Shown: positions 17,865-27,142 of the stretch, piece after piece | Position numbering within the stretch: the stretch's first letter is position 1 | How the letters are laid out: each line of letters begins with the position of its first letter | Source: Deltaproteobacteria bacterium | Lineage (GTDB): Bacteria; Desulfobacterota; Desulfarculia; Adiutricales; Adiutricaceae | Length of the DNA stretch: 37,545 nt | NCBI GenBank assembly: GCA_031264185.1 | Contig: JAISEL010000047.1 | Location: 1 to 37,545 of the forward strand | Reading direction: 5' to 3' | Notes under the pieces: model-generated | What the model was told of the DNA's origin: nothing | Database searches by the model: none | What the model saw: only the letters and a program-made list of their open reading frames with translations | Translations under genes and position numbers: made by a program

Positions 17865-20780
17865 TCAAATAGCCAGATAAGCCCAGATTTTTTCCACCAG
17901 GGCGGCCAGCTTTTCGTGAAATTCTTCCATATTATTGGCGATGGCCGCCAAATTGCCCCGCTGGGCCGCCGACAGGAGTAAGTCCAGGTCCCCGGCCAGT
18001 GAGGCGGCCCCCAGATTGGCCAGAGCCGTGTGCAGGACCTGGATCTCGGCCGCAAAGTCCATCAGCCGGTCAGGGTCCGGAACTTTCCGGAACAGGTCAA
18101 GGCGGTGAACGGCGTCCCGGCAGAATTTCTCCAGCAAAACCCGGTATTCCTCAATCTTCCCGCCGGTCAGGGCCAGACCTAAATTGGTGTCCAGACCGTC
18201 TATGCGCCCATCAAAGTGATTCTGGCCATGAGCCGGATTTTTTTTGCCGGTGACTTTCTTGTTTCGGGGCAGCCATTTTTCGACCACCTCATTTAAGCGG
18301 CTTATATCAATAGGTTTGGATAAAAAGTCATTAAAGCCGTTTTCTAAAAACATCTCCCGCATTCCCGAGACGGCGTTGGCGGTCAGGGCCACGATGGGCA
18401 GGGTCTGGTACTGCTGGCCCGGCAGCTGTCTGATTTTCTGGGTAACTTCCACTCCGTCCATTTCCGGCATCATGTGATCCATTAATACCAGATCGTAAGC
18501 TTTAAGCCGGATGAGATGGAGGGCCTCCTGGCCGCTGCCGCAGCAGTCGATCTTCATCTGGAAAGGAGCCAGCAGGCCTTCGGTTACAGTCAGGTTGGTG
18601 GGCAGATCGTCGACAATCAAAACCCTGGCCGAAGGGGCCGTAAATTGGGAAAAAACTTCGTCTTCAGACCAGTAATCCAGGGCCTGGTTCAGAAAATGGG
18701 CAATACTTATGGAATGAAGGGGCATGGTCAGGGACGGCAGGTTGGCCCGGTTATTGGGTTCGCCTAAATCGACCATCAGGACTAAACTGGCCTGGGGCGA
18801 AATGGTATTGATATCGTCCAGCAGATTAGGCTCAAAAAGACCCGAGGCCGCAAAGATGTGGCTGAATTTGTGGGTTTTCATTTCGGCTAAAAAAGCCAGC
18901 CTGTTGGTGGCCGTGGAGCAGGGCAGACCTAAATTGTTGACCGATTTGGCCAGAGACCGGGTGTAAAGCGGCCTGGTTTCATAAATTAAGATGCGTATGT
19001 CCTCAATGTTATCGACTGCGGCCACCAGGCTGCGGTCAATGACTTTCTGGATAACCGTGGCCGTAAATGTGCTGCCCTCCCCGTACTCACTGGCCACCCG
19101 AATGTCCCCCTTCATGGCCTGGCAGAGACTTCGGGCAATGGACAGGCCCAGACCGGTGCCTTCGGCTTTGGGCGAGCGGGTGTCGAATTGGGAAAAATCA
19201 GTAAAAAGGCGGCTTAAATTTTCTGATTTAATTCCGATTCCGGTGTCGTTGACCGTAAAAGTCAGCTCAAAATAATCCTCCCCGCTGGGTTTGCCGGTCA
19301 CGGTTAAGCCTACGTGGCCGGAGTTGGTGAATTTAACGGCATTGGACAGAAGATTGATCAGAATCTGCCGGATTCTCGTCTCATCGCCCTCCAGAAGGAC
19401 CGGCAGGCAGGAATCGATATTGACAATAAATAAAAGCGATTTTTCGGCCAGGCGCATCCGGATAATACTGATGACGTCGTTAAGCAGAGAGCCCAGATCG
19501 TATTTACGGGCCACAATATCCATGCGTCCGGACTCAATTTTGGAAAAATCCAGAACATCGTTAATAATGGCCAGGAGGTTGGCGCTGGCCTGCTTGATGT
19601 TCATGGCGTAATTTAAAACAGTCGGCGAAACCTCTTCCCTTAATATTAATTTGGACATGCCGGTAATGGCGTTCATGGGCGTCCGGATCTCGTGGGACAT
19701 TTTGGCCAGAAAAAGGCTCTTGGCTAAACTGGCCTCCTCGGCCTGGGTTTTTTCCCTGATCAGTTTTTCCTGGACCTTTATTTTTTCGCTTTGATCTAAA
19801 ATATGGGCGACTAAAATTATAAATTCATCATATTTATCATATATATAGACTATATTTATCAGACAGTCTGCCTGAGTTCGCCGGCAGACGACATCATACT
19901 GGAAGACAGTGTTATCGGATTTAGAGACAGAGGGCTTTTTAAATTCAGTCTTAAATTCCAAAAGGTCTGTTATGTTAAAGGAATTGACATTTTCGGCCTC
20001 TATCTGGAAAAAACTAAGAGCCGACTCACTGGCCATAACACAGTTGCCGGCCCGGTCCAGAATAAGATAGGGCGTCCGGGTCAGGGCAAACATATAATCC
20101 GGCATACGGATGGATTTTAAGGATTTGGTGTTATAGTGCCGGGTGAAGTAGTAAATGAACAGTACAACAAAGAACATGTGGAAACAGCCTATACAATAGA
20201 CTACCGGAAAGGTGAAGCGGAGCAGGAGCAGGATAACGGAAATGACAGTTGCTGTAATAAAGTGGACACATAAAATTTTATCTCTTTTATAAACTGATTT
20301 TTCATAACCCGAGAATAATAAAAAGATCAAAAGAGATGTAGATAAAACATTTAATAATAAATAAATCGTAAATACTGTGTCAAGAATAAATAATTGCTTA
20401 TTCTCAATAATATAAGTATAAATAGATAAAATATCAGTAAAGCTAATAAGATAAAATAAAATTAAAAAGTTTAATATCATGACCGCGACAATAGTTTTAG
20501 CCGCCGTAGTTTTAACATTGATAATTTTATAAATAAATAATCCAAGAGGCAGGTAAAACAGGGCGCTGTAGGTTTCCAGGGCGGACAAGCCCAGCCGGCC
20601 GGCCTCCGGCCACCAGCCGGAGTAATAAAACGTCCCTGTCAGGCTCCAGATGCAGGCCATAACTGTCAGGCCGGGAAAAAAGAACCGGCCTCTGGGAGTC
20701 AGGCCGCCGGACAGTACATTGCAGAGGGCCAGCCCTAAAGTGCAGACAGTCAGAGAAAAAATCAGGCCGCTAATAAACAT
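17865..20780 (-). CDS. Hybrid sensor histidine kinase (7 TM-PAS-HisKA-HATPase-pseudoREC-REC-HPt)
   Basis: From the ATG at 20780 the protein is 971 residues (a TTG four codons earlier is possible). The N terminus has about seven hydrophobic helices (residues 3-215), then a PAS-like segment (230-330), a HisKA domain with SHEIRTPMN (His363), and a HATPase domain (NLLSNAVKF, DTGIGI, GTGLGL). A receiver-like segment without the phospho-Asp follows (about 592-700), then a proper receiver with VLIVDD and phospho-Asp768 (LMDHMMPEMDG), and a C-terminal HPt-like domain. In the HPt motif the expected histidine is Gln914, with a histidine at 917 where lysine is usual. The membrane-domain DNA (20260-20545) is much more AT-rich than the rest. 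No response regulator gene adjoins it, so the output is unknown. Confidence 0.92.
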   Translation of the reverse strand: MFISGLIFSLTVCTLGLALCNVLSGGLTPRGRFFFPGLTVMACIWSLTGTFYYSGWWPEAGRLGLSALETYSALFYLPLGLFIYKIINVKTTAAKTIVAVMILNFLILFYLISFTDILSIYTYIIENKQLFILDTVFTIYLLLNVLSTSLLIFLLFSGYEKSVYKRDKILCVHFITATVISVILLLLRFTFPVVYCIGCFHMFFVVLFIYYFTRHYNTKSLKSIRMPDYMFALTRTPYLILDRAGNCVMASESALSFFQIEAENVNSFNITDLLEFKTEFKKPSVSKSDNTVFQYDVVCRRTQADCLINIVYIYDKYDEFIILVAHILDQSEKIKVQEKLIREKTQAEEASLAKSLFLAKMSHEIRTPMNAITGMSKLILREEVSPTVLNYAMNIKQASANLLAIINDVLDFSKIESGRMDIVARKYDLGSLLNDVISIIRMRLAEKSLLFIVNIDSCLPVLLEGDETRIRQILINLLSNAVKFTNSGHVGLTVTGKPSGEDYFELTFTVNDTGIGIKSENLSRLFTDFSQFDTRSPKAEGTGLGLSIARSLCQAMKGDIRVASEYGEGSTFTATVIQKVIDRSLVAAVDNIEDIRILIYETRPLYTRSLAKSVNNLGLPCSTATNRLAFLAEMKTHKFSHIFAASGLFEPNLLDDINTISPQASLVLMVDLGEPNNRANLPSLTMPLHSISIAHFLNQALDYWSEDEVFSQFTAPSARVLIVDDLPTNLTVTEGLLAPFQMKIDCCGSGQEALHLIRLKAYDLVLMDHMMPEMDGVEVTQKIRQLPGQQYQTLPIVALTANAVSGMREMFLENGFNDFLSKPIDISRLNEVVEKWLPRNKKVTGKKNPAHGQNHFDGRIDGLDTNLGLALTGGKIEEYRVLLEKFCRDAVHRLDLFRKVPDPDRLMDFAAEIQVLHTALANLGAASLAGDLDLLLSAAQRGNLAAIANNMEEFHEKLAALVEKIWAYLAI

Positions 20781-20882
20781 GGTTGAATCCAAAAATCAAA
20801 CAGGCCGAAAAACAAAGACCGAATAAGAAAATAAGCCTAAATAAAAACGGATTTTTTAATTTAGGTCTGGGAATTAAAAAGA

Positions 20883-23327
20883 CTACAGAACAGCCGGACC
20901 GAATCCAAGGCTTTCGCCGATTTTAATAAACAAAGCCAGTTCGGCCGAGGTGAGGGTCTGGACATAGGCTACATTGTTCCACAGCTCATACCAGCGGTTT
21001 TGGCTGGACCAGATATTGGTGGTGTCGGGGTATTTTTTCAGCAGCAGGGTCAGTTTCAAAAGTTCGGACAAAATGTCCGGCCTGGAGGGATCCGTCAGGC
21101 CGGACAAAAGCTTTAATAAGTAATCTGCCGCCGCTTTTTTGATCAAATCGGCGTTTATGGCCTCCCGATCGGCGCTTTCCCGGTCTAAAAGCCCGGCCAG
21201 ATTATCTAAATCGACCGGTCCGCCCTGGGTCATGGTCAGGGTGAATTTCTCCAGATCCGTTTCGGCCATGACCCGGAAAATAAAGCGGTCCATCCAGTTG
21301 ACCGGGGTGTCGGGCCGGCGGTAGCGGCCCAGAAGCTGGCGGTAATTTTCAAAAGACTTCCGGGTGTAACTTAAGAGATCCTCAAAAAAGTCCCGGACCT
21401 GCTCGGTCATAATGGTCTGGCGGACACTGGGCCAGAGTTCTTCGGGTGTCAGGACCTGGGCCCCCGGTTTTATGGTCCCCAGATTGGCCCTTAAACTGCG
21501 GCCGCCTCCTTCGTCCCAAAAGCGGCTGATTTTGGTAAATTCTTCGGCTGCCAAATTTTTGTCCACTAAAATATCCAGCTCCCGGCCTTCCGACAGCAGG
21601 GCCGCAAACCGGAACGGCTCTCCCTGGCCTAAGCGGATGTCTTTAATCGTCACCTGGCCGGTCAGAAGTTTTTCCGGTCCTTTTTCCCGGATTTCGGTGG
21701 AAAACGTCTGATGCAGCAGGGGAAACTCGGCTGAAACTTCAGGAATTTCCAGAATCTGGGAGGCGGCCAGATGAGCGGCCGCCTGCTCGGGTTTAAGGGA
21801 GGCCGGCAGAACCTGCTTTTTCCAGACATCTTCCCCGGTCGGGTAGTCGGGATCATTGGGCTTAGCCTTCCTCAAATGGGAAACAAGACCTTCGGCCAGG
21901 TCGCTGCCGGCCCAACGGCCGGCCAGTTCAACGGCTCTTAAGGCGTAACGCAGGTTCTGGACAGGCTCCAGTCCGGCCAGATCGTCGAAGAACCAGCCGC
22001 AGCTGGTGAACATGTACAAAGACATTAACTGAGATTCCATTAAGCTGAAAATCTCTTTTCTTTCCGTCTCCCCCGGCGAACCCTTAGCCTGGCGGGCTAA
22101 AAAAGCATCCTGCGCTTCGGGCCGGTAGTCTTCCAGGACAACATTTATATAGTCATCCCGGGCTGCCCAGGGATCGTGCAGCAGCCGGGCCCCTGCGGTC
22201 AGATAAATATTTTTTAGTTCGTCCCGGAGCCAGTTCAGCCCGTCCCGGAGGGGAGTCCGCCATTTTTGATTCCAGCCAGGACCGCCGCCGGTATGACAGC
22301 CGCAGTCGGAGCGCCATCTTTCCAGCCCGTGAGCGCAGCTCCAGGAGCTGTTTTCCACTAGCCGGCCCTCTAAAACCGGGGGATACTGGGCTAGATATTC
22401 ACCGTAATTGGTCAGCTTAATGGGATTGGGCTCCGAAGGCGGCTGACTTTCCACGGCATTGAAAAGCCAGGCTAAGGTCATGTCGCCGAAATGAAAATGA
22501 TGGCCGTAGGATTCCCCGTCTGTGGCTGTATTGACCAGGCGGGGGCTGTCGGAGCCGGAACTCCCGAAAGCCTGGGTCAGGCGGTCTAAAAACGCGGCCC
22601 CGTCCCGGAGCAGATTTTCAAAAGCTACGGCCCGGGAAACCGGTCCGTCGTAGACAAAGGCATCAATAAAGTCATTCTGGCCTTTGCCCCAGAAGAGCCG
22701 GTAAGGCTGGCGGGGGTCGGGGGGCGATTCCAGGACAGTCCAGCCGCCGTCCCGGCCGTTAGCCAAAGGTCTTAAGGCGTCTATCTGGGACTGGGCCAGA
22801 ACCGTAAATTTCAGGCCCGCTTTGGCCATGAGCCCCAGACTTTCGGAGTCTGCGGCTGTTTCGGCCAGCCACATGCCTTCCGGCGGGCGGCCGAATGTCT
22901 TTTCAAAATGAGCCCGCCCCCACAGGACCTGGGTCTGTTTATCCCGGCTGTTGGCCAGAGGCATGATGATGTGGTTAAAGACCTGAGCCATGGCCGGACC
23001 GTGGCTGCGGTGTCTTTGGGCTCCCCGGGCGTCGGCTTCTTTAATTAAATTAAAAGTGCGGACATCGTAATCCTTTAGCCACATTAAAAGAGTCGGACCG
23101 ATATTAAAACTTAAATATTCAAAATTATTAATTATTTTGGAAATCGCCCCTTGATTGTCCAAAAGGCGGGCCACCGCGTTGGGGGCGTAGCACTCCCGGG
23201 TTATCCGGGCATTCCAGTCCGGAAAAGGTGCGGCCGAGGGCTGAAGCCCGATGGTGCCGCTCCAGGGATTCTCCCGGGGCGGCTGATAAAAATGGCCGTG
23301 GATTATCAGGTAGCGAAAACTGGTCAA
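20883..23327 (-). CDS. Glycoside hydrolase family 57 protein with DUF3536 domain
   Basis: The 814-residue protein starts with the GH57 strand IIHGHFYQPPRENPW and carries the family's acidic residues in GMWLAETA (Glu156, likely nucleophile) and TATDGESYGHH (Asp270, likely acid/base). The second half matches the helical DUF3536 region found in these large GH57 members. Related proteins act on alpha-1,4-glucans; the exact activity (amylase, 4-alpha-glucanotransferase or branching) cannot be read from sequence. The start is TTG, required because the HGHFYQPP motif begins seven residues later, with GGGGGA five bases upstream. It lies 21 bp after glgA in the same direction, suggesting a glycogen operon. 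No signal peptide is present, so it is cytoplasmic. Confidence 0.92.
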   Translation of the reverse strand: MTSFRYLIIHGHFYQPPRENPWSGTIGLQPSAAPFPDWNARITRECYAPNAVARLLDNQGAISKIINNFEYLSFNIGPTLLMWLKDYDVRTFNLIKEADARGAQRHRSHGPAMAQVFNHIIMPLANSRDKQTQVLWGRAHFEKTFGRPPEGMWLAETAADSESLGLMAKAGLKFTVLAQSQIDALRPLANGRDGGWTVLESPPDPRQPYRLFWGKGQNDFIDAFVYDGPVSRAVAFENLLRDGAAFLDRLTQAFGSSGSDSPRLVNTATDGESYGHHFHFGDMTLAWLFNAVESQPPSEPNPIKLTNYGEYLAQYPPVLEGRLVENSSWSCAHGLERWRSDCGCHTGGGPGWNQKWRTPLRDGLNWLRDELKNIYLTAGARLLHDPWAARDDYINVVLEDYRPEAQDAFLARQAKGSPGETERKEIFSLMESQLMSLYMFTSCGWFFDDLAGLEPVQNLRYALRAVELAGRWAGSDLAEGLVSHLRKAKPNDPDYPTGEDVWKKQVLPASLKPEQAAAHLAASQILEIPEVSAEFPLLHQTFSTEIREKGPEKLLTGQVTIKDIRLGQGEPFRFAALLSEGRELDILVDKNLAAEEFTKISRFWDEGGGRSLRANLGTIKPGAQVLTPEELWPSVRQTIMTEQVRDFFEDLLSYTRKSFENYRQLLGRYRRPDTPVNWMDRFIFRVMAETDLEKFTLTMTQGGPVDLDNLAGLLDRESADREAINADLIKKAAADYLLKLLSGLTDPSRPDILSELLKLTLLLKKYPDTTNIWSSQNRWYELWNNVAYVQTLTSAELALFIKIGESLGFGPAVL

Positions 23328-23348
23328 ATCGTTCCCCCGCAGAGCATT

Positions 23349-24803
23349 TCAGGCCCGGCCTAAAGAAGCCTTAAACAGATCTATATAAGCCTGAGCCGAA
23401 GCTGACCAGGAAAAATCGTCCAGCATGCCGGCCCGGGACATGGCCAAATAATCTTCCGGACGGCCGTAGAGTTCGGCGGCCCGGCGGACGGCCCGGAACA
23501 GGGCCCAGGGCTGAAACTGGCTGAACTTAAAGCCGTTGTCCCAGGCACCGGAGGGATTCTGGCCGGCGTAATCCCGGACCGTATCGTTTAAACCGCCGAT
23601 GGCCCGGACGACCGGTATGGAACCGTAGCGCAGGGCGTAAAGCTGAATAAGTCCGCAGGGCTCGTAGATTGACGGCACTAAAACAAAATCACTGCCCGCT
23701 ATTATCCGGTGGGACAGGGGGACATCGTAGGCCAGATTAAGGCGCATCTGGCCGGGAAACCGATCGGCTAAGGCTGTCAGCTGCTCTTCGTACCATGGGT
23801 CGCCGGAACCCAGAATAACCAGATCCAGACCTAACCGGAAAAGCTCGGCCGCTGCCTCAACTATTAAAGTTAAGCCTTTCTGGGCGGTCAGCCGGGAGAC
23901 CATGCCGAATAATGGCCTGTCTTCCGGGGAATTCAAGCCCAGTTCTTTTTTTAAGGCTGTTTTGCACAGTCTCTTGCCCTTCAGATTGTCCGGCTCGTAG
24001 CGGGCGGCGATATGGGGGTCATCGGCCGGATTCCAGACCCGGTAGTCAACCCCGTTTAAAAGGCCGTGGAGCTTGGGGGCGTGGAACCGCAAAACCCCGT
24101 CTAAGCCGTTGCCGCCTTCAGGAGTCTGGATTTCCCTGGCATAGGTCGGGGAGACGGTTATGACTTCCCGGCTGAAGACAATACCGGCTTTCAGGTAACT
24201 CAGCTGGCCGTAATACTCCAAGCCGTCCAGACCGAAGTAACTTTCCGGCAGACCGATGACAGGTTTGGCTGACATGGGGGCCAGACCCAGATAACCCTGA
24301 TTGTGGATCACAAAAAGGCCGGTCGGGGCCCCGGGTCCCATTTCCAGGAGATAGGGCATTAAAAGACCGGTGTGCCAGTCGTTGGCCAGTATAATATCGG
24401 GCTGAAAAGCCAGGTAAGGCAGGGATTTAAGGACAGCTTTGCAGAAAAAAGCGAATCTGTCCGGATTGTCGGCATAGACGTCCCGGCCTTCGCCGTACAG
24501 ACCCGGGCGATCGAAAAACCGGTCGCAGCGGACTAGGTAGACCGTGACTCCCGGTTCCATTTCCCAGGCCAGAAGGGTGAAAGGTATTGTTTCATCAGCC
24601 TGTTCCGCATACAGCTTTAAGTCCAGTTCGGTTATCCGGAGGTTTTTTAAAGCCACCTGATAGGCGGGCATGATCACCGCCGCCCGGGTGCCCAGGGCGT
24701 GAAGGGCTTTGGGCAGACTGCCGACCATCTCGGCTAAACCGCCGGTCTGGGCCAGGGGGGAAACCTCCGGAGAGGCAATCAGGACTTTGATGTTATCCGG
24801 CAT
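23349..24803 (-). CDS. glgA: Glycogen synthase, GlgA/GT5 family
   Basis: GlgA extends alpha-1,4-glucan from ADP- or UDP-glucose. The 484-residue protein is a GT-B glycosyltransferase with the N-terminal glycine loop and catalytic domain, VSRLTAQKGLTLI, and the C-terminal EPCGLIQLYALRYGS motif containing the conserved Glu. The substrate loop normally written KTGGL reads QTGGL (Gln19), so the lysine that contacts the nucleotide-sugar is changed. Gln is tolerated in some GlgA-like proteins but may alter donor choice. It is followed by the GH57 gene after 21 bp. A near-perfect 30-bp palindrome lies 33 bp upstream of the ATG. The ribosome binding site is weak (GACGGA). Confidence 0.94.
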   Translation of the reverse strand: MPDNIKVLIASPEVSPLAQTGGLAEMVGSLPKALHALGTRAAVIMPAYQVALKNLRITELDLKLYAEQADETIPFTLLAWEMEPGVTVYLVRCDRFFDRPGLYGEGRDVYADNPDRFAFFCKAVLKSLPYLAFQPDIILANDWHTGLLMPYLLEMGPGAPTGLFVIHNQGYLGLAPMSAKPVIGLPESYFGLDGLEYYGQLSYLKAGIVFSREVITVSPTYAREIQTPEGGNGLDGVLRFHAPKLHGLLNGVDYRVWNPADDPHIAARYEPDNLKGKRLCKTALKKELGLNSPEDRPLFGMVSRLTAQKGLTLIVEAAAELFRLGLDLVILGSGDPWYEEQLTALADRFPGQMRLNLAYDVPLSHRIIAGSDFVLVPSIYEPCGLIQLYALRYGSIPVVRAIGGLNDTVRDYAGQNPSGAWDNGFKFSQFQPWALFRAVRRAAELYGRPEDYLAMSRAGMLDDFSWSASAQAYIDLFKASLGRA

Positions 24804-24835
24804 ATGGTTCCGTCAGGCTGAAAACAGCATCCCGC

Positions 24836-24865
24836 TTTGGCTTTGAGTCATGACTCAGAGCCAAA
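24836..24865. promoter_or_regulatory. 30-bp palindromic operator candidate upstream of glgA
   Basis: The centre TGAGTCATGACTCA is a perfect 14-bp palindrome. Extending outward gives 15-base arms with a single mismatched position and no spacer. It lies 33-62 bp upstream of the glgA ATG. Its length and gapless symmetry resemble a dimeric repressor site more than a terminator, and no T-run follows on either strand. Confidence 0.55.
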
Positions 24866-25370
24866 AAGTAATTATTTTGAAAGCCCGGAAGTACTGACAT
24901 CCTCCCCGGCTTAAAGCCGGAAGACTCTCACACTGCCGGAAACATTACCGCTTCAGGCCGCCTTCGGCGGTTCCGGCTTCACCGGCCGGCTTCCAAGTCT
25001 GCGCCGGGCAGGAACTGCGGGCGGCCCGGCCGTCAAAACGTTTAATGCGCTGAACTTATGACACAGTTCGGAACCGGCCTGATGCCCCCGGCCTAAGGGA
25101 GGAGCTTAACGGCGCTTCGGATAAAACCTGGCTCCGGGCCTTACGCCATATAAATCATAGCCCATTGGTGCCATTTTTCAAGTAAAATAGGCCTGCCGGC
25201 CGGTTGCCGGACCTAAGTATCGGATATTACAGATTTTTTTCCGATTGCCCGTAGAAGTCAGGGCCTCTGAAACGGCCGGAACAAAAGGTTTTGGCCGGTC
25301 CGGCCAAAGGCAGGACCCAGGCCGGGTCGCAGGCGGGAATTTTTACGGTTTTGTCAAAAGACGGCCGCTC
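24866..25370. other. Intergenic region between divergent glgA and glnS
   Basis: This roughly 500-bp GC-rich stretch has no convincing reading frame. It contains an IS200/IS605-end-like hairpin at 24896-24920 (listed separately) and several GGCCGG-rich segments. A small frame at 25245-25487 runs through the glnS promoter and is not credible. Nothing else is supported. Confidence 0.4.
24896..24920. mobile_element. IS200/IS605-end-like remnant
   Basis: The sequence GACATCCTCCCCGGC followed by TTAAA and GCCGG reproduces the signature seen at ends of many IS200/IS605-family elements: GACATCCTCCCC plus a short hairpin (stem CCGGC/GCCGG, 24906-24920). No tnpA or tnpB frame is present in the window. 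This suggests a solo end, a decayed element or a small non-autonomous copy rather than an active transposon. Confidence 0.4.
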
Positions 25371-25399
25371 TTGCCAGAAAAGCCGATTATAAGTATAAT
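25371..25399 (+). promoter_or_regulatory. Promoter for glnS
   Basis: TTGCCA (25371-25376), a 17-base spacer and the perfect -10 TATAAT (25394-25399) give a strong sigma-70-type promoter. Transcription would start near 25406, about 78 nt before the glnS ATG. A GGAGGG lies at 25450-25455 in this leader. Confidence 0.7.
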
Positions 25400-25483
25400 G
25401 CTATGGTTTAATGGTTTAAACTATTTTGAACAACTTTCACAGAGCTATTGGAGGGCAGCAATTTTGCCGGTCGGATTCAGGGC

Positions 25484-27142
25484 ATGAGCGAAGAGAGACC
25501 CAATAATTTTATTAAGAGTCTGGTAGACGAGGATCTGGCCCGGGGCCGCTGTATGGAAGTGGTGACCCGTTTTCCTCCGGAACCCAACGGCTATCTCCAC
25601 ATCGGCCACGCCAAAAGTATCTGCTTGAATTTCGGACTGGCCGGTGACTACGGAGGTCACTGCAATTTCCGCTTTGACGACACTAATCCGGTCAAGGAAG
25701 ATACGGAATACGTTGATTCCATCCAGGCCGATGTCCGCTGGCTGGGTTTTTCCTGGGACGAGCGCCTTTTTTACGCTTCCGACTATTTTGAAAAGCTTTT
25801 TGACTGCGCGGTCGTATTAATTGAGCGCGGTTTTGCTTATGTCTGTGAGCTTTCGCCTGAGGATGTCCGCTTGTACCGGGGGACTTTAACCGAACCCGGT
25901 AAAAACAGCCCTTACCGGGACAGGACGGCGGCCGAAAATTTAGATCTTTTCCTTAAGATGCGGGCCGGGGAGTTTAAAGACGGGGATAAGTTTCTGCGGG
26001 CCAAGATAGACATGGCCTCGCCGAACCTGAATATGCGGGATCCGGCCCTTTTCAGGATCCGCCGGGCCAGCCACCACCGGACCGGTGATAAGTGGCTCAT
26101 TTATCCCATGTATGACTATGCTCACTGTATTTCAGACGCCATAGAAGGGGTGACCCATTCTATCTGTACTTTGGAGTTTGAAGACCATCGGCCTTTATAC
26201 GACTGGGTTCTGGAAAAGCTGGCCTGGCCGGAGCCCCGGCCCAGGCAGATAGAGTTTGCCCGGTTAAATTTAGAATACACCCTGATGAGCAAAAGGAAGC
26301 TTCTTCAGCTGGTCAAAGAAAATCTGGTCGACGGCTGGGATGACCCCAGACTGCCGACCCTGGCCGCTTTAAGGCGCCGGGGCGTGACTCCGGAATCCAT
26401 CCGTCTTTTCTGTGACCGCATAGGGGTGGCCAAAAAAGACAGCTGGATAGAACTGGAGTGGCTGGAGAAGGCGGTCCGAGACGATCTGAACCCTAAAGTC
26501 AAAAGGATCATGGCTGTGCTGGATCCGGTCAAAGTCGTTGTGGATGGCTGGCCCCCGGACAAAGTTAAAACTATTTCCGCGCCTTACTTTCCCGATGAGC
26601 CGGAGAAAATGGGCTGCCGGGACCTTCAGATGACCGGGGAGATTTATATCGAAAGAGACGATTTTCAGCTGAATCCGGAGCCGGATTTCTACCGTCTGGC
26701 CCCTGGCCGGGAAGTCAGACTGAGGTGGTCCGGCTATATTAAGTGCCGGGAAGCCGTATTAGACCCGGGGGGCCGGGTTTTGGAACTCAGGTGCGCTTAC
26801 TCTGAGGAGCCGACTGTGCCTTTGAGCAAAAAAAAGCGGCCGCCAATTATTCACTGGGTGCCGGCCAGGCAGTCGGTGCCCTGTCTGGCCAGACTTTATG
26901 ACCGGCTGTTTACCGGGCCGCGGCCGACCGGGGATCTGACCGGGGAACTGAATCCGGACTCTTTAATTGAAAGGCCGGACTGCCGCCTGGAACCGGCCGC
27001 AGCCGCTCTGCCCGCCGGTGAGCGGGTCCAGTTTGAAAGGCTGGGCTATTTTTATCTGGAATCCAAGCCGGAAAACGGGCCGGGGATTTTTAACCGCATT
27101 GTCACATTAAAAGACAGTTGGGCCAGGGGCCGGAAAAGGTGA
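25484..27142 (+). CDS. glnS: Glutamine-tRNA ligase
   Basis: GlnRS charges tRNA-Gln directly. From the ATG at 25484 the protein is 552 residues, close to the E. coli enzyme. It shows the class I signatures HIGH (39-42, in PPEPNGYLHIGHAKS) and MSKR (268-271), the insert containing FDDTNPVKED, and the C-terminal anticodon-binding beta-barrels. The N terminus (SEERPNNFIKSLVDEDL) aligns with known GlnRS starts, which supports this ATG although the obvious GGAGGG lies about 30 bases upstream. An in-frame TTG at 25448 would add 12 residues. A direct GlnRS suggests the cell does not rely only on the Glu-tRNA-Gln amidotransferase route. It has its own promoter. Confidence 0.96.
   Translation: MSEERPNNFIKSLVDEDLARGRCMEVVTRFPPEPNGYLHIGHAKSICLNFGLAGDYGGHCNFRFDDTNPVKEDTEYVDSIQADVRWLGFSWDERLFYASDYFEKLFDCAVVLIERGFAYVCELSPEDVRLYRGTLTEPGKNSPYRDRTAAENLDLFLKMRAGEFKDGDKFLRAKIDMASPNLNMRDPALFRIRRASHHRTGDKWLIYPMYDYAHCISDAIEGVTHSICTLEFEDHRPLYDWVLEKLAWPEPRPRQIEFARLNLEYTLMSKRKLLQLVKENLVDGWDDPRLPTLAALRRRGVTPESIRLFCDRIGVAKKDSWIELEWLEKAVRDDLNPKVKRIMAVLDPVKVVVDGWPPDKVKTISAPYFPDEPEKMGCRDLQMTGEIYIERDDFQLNPEPDFYRLAPGREVRLRWSGYIKCREAVLDPGGRVLELRCAYSEEPTVPLSKKKRPPIIHWVPARQSVPCLARLYDRLFTGPRPTGDLTGELNPDSLIERPDCRLEPAAAALPAGERVQFERLGYFYLESKPENGPGIFNRIVTLKDSWARGRKR

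Noticed and set aside
25245-25487. 80-codon plus-strand frame upstream of glnS
   Set aside because: It runs through the glnS promoter and leader in another frame and has no ribosome site or domain.
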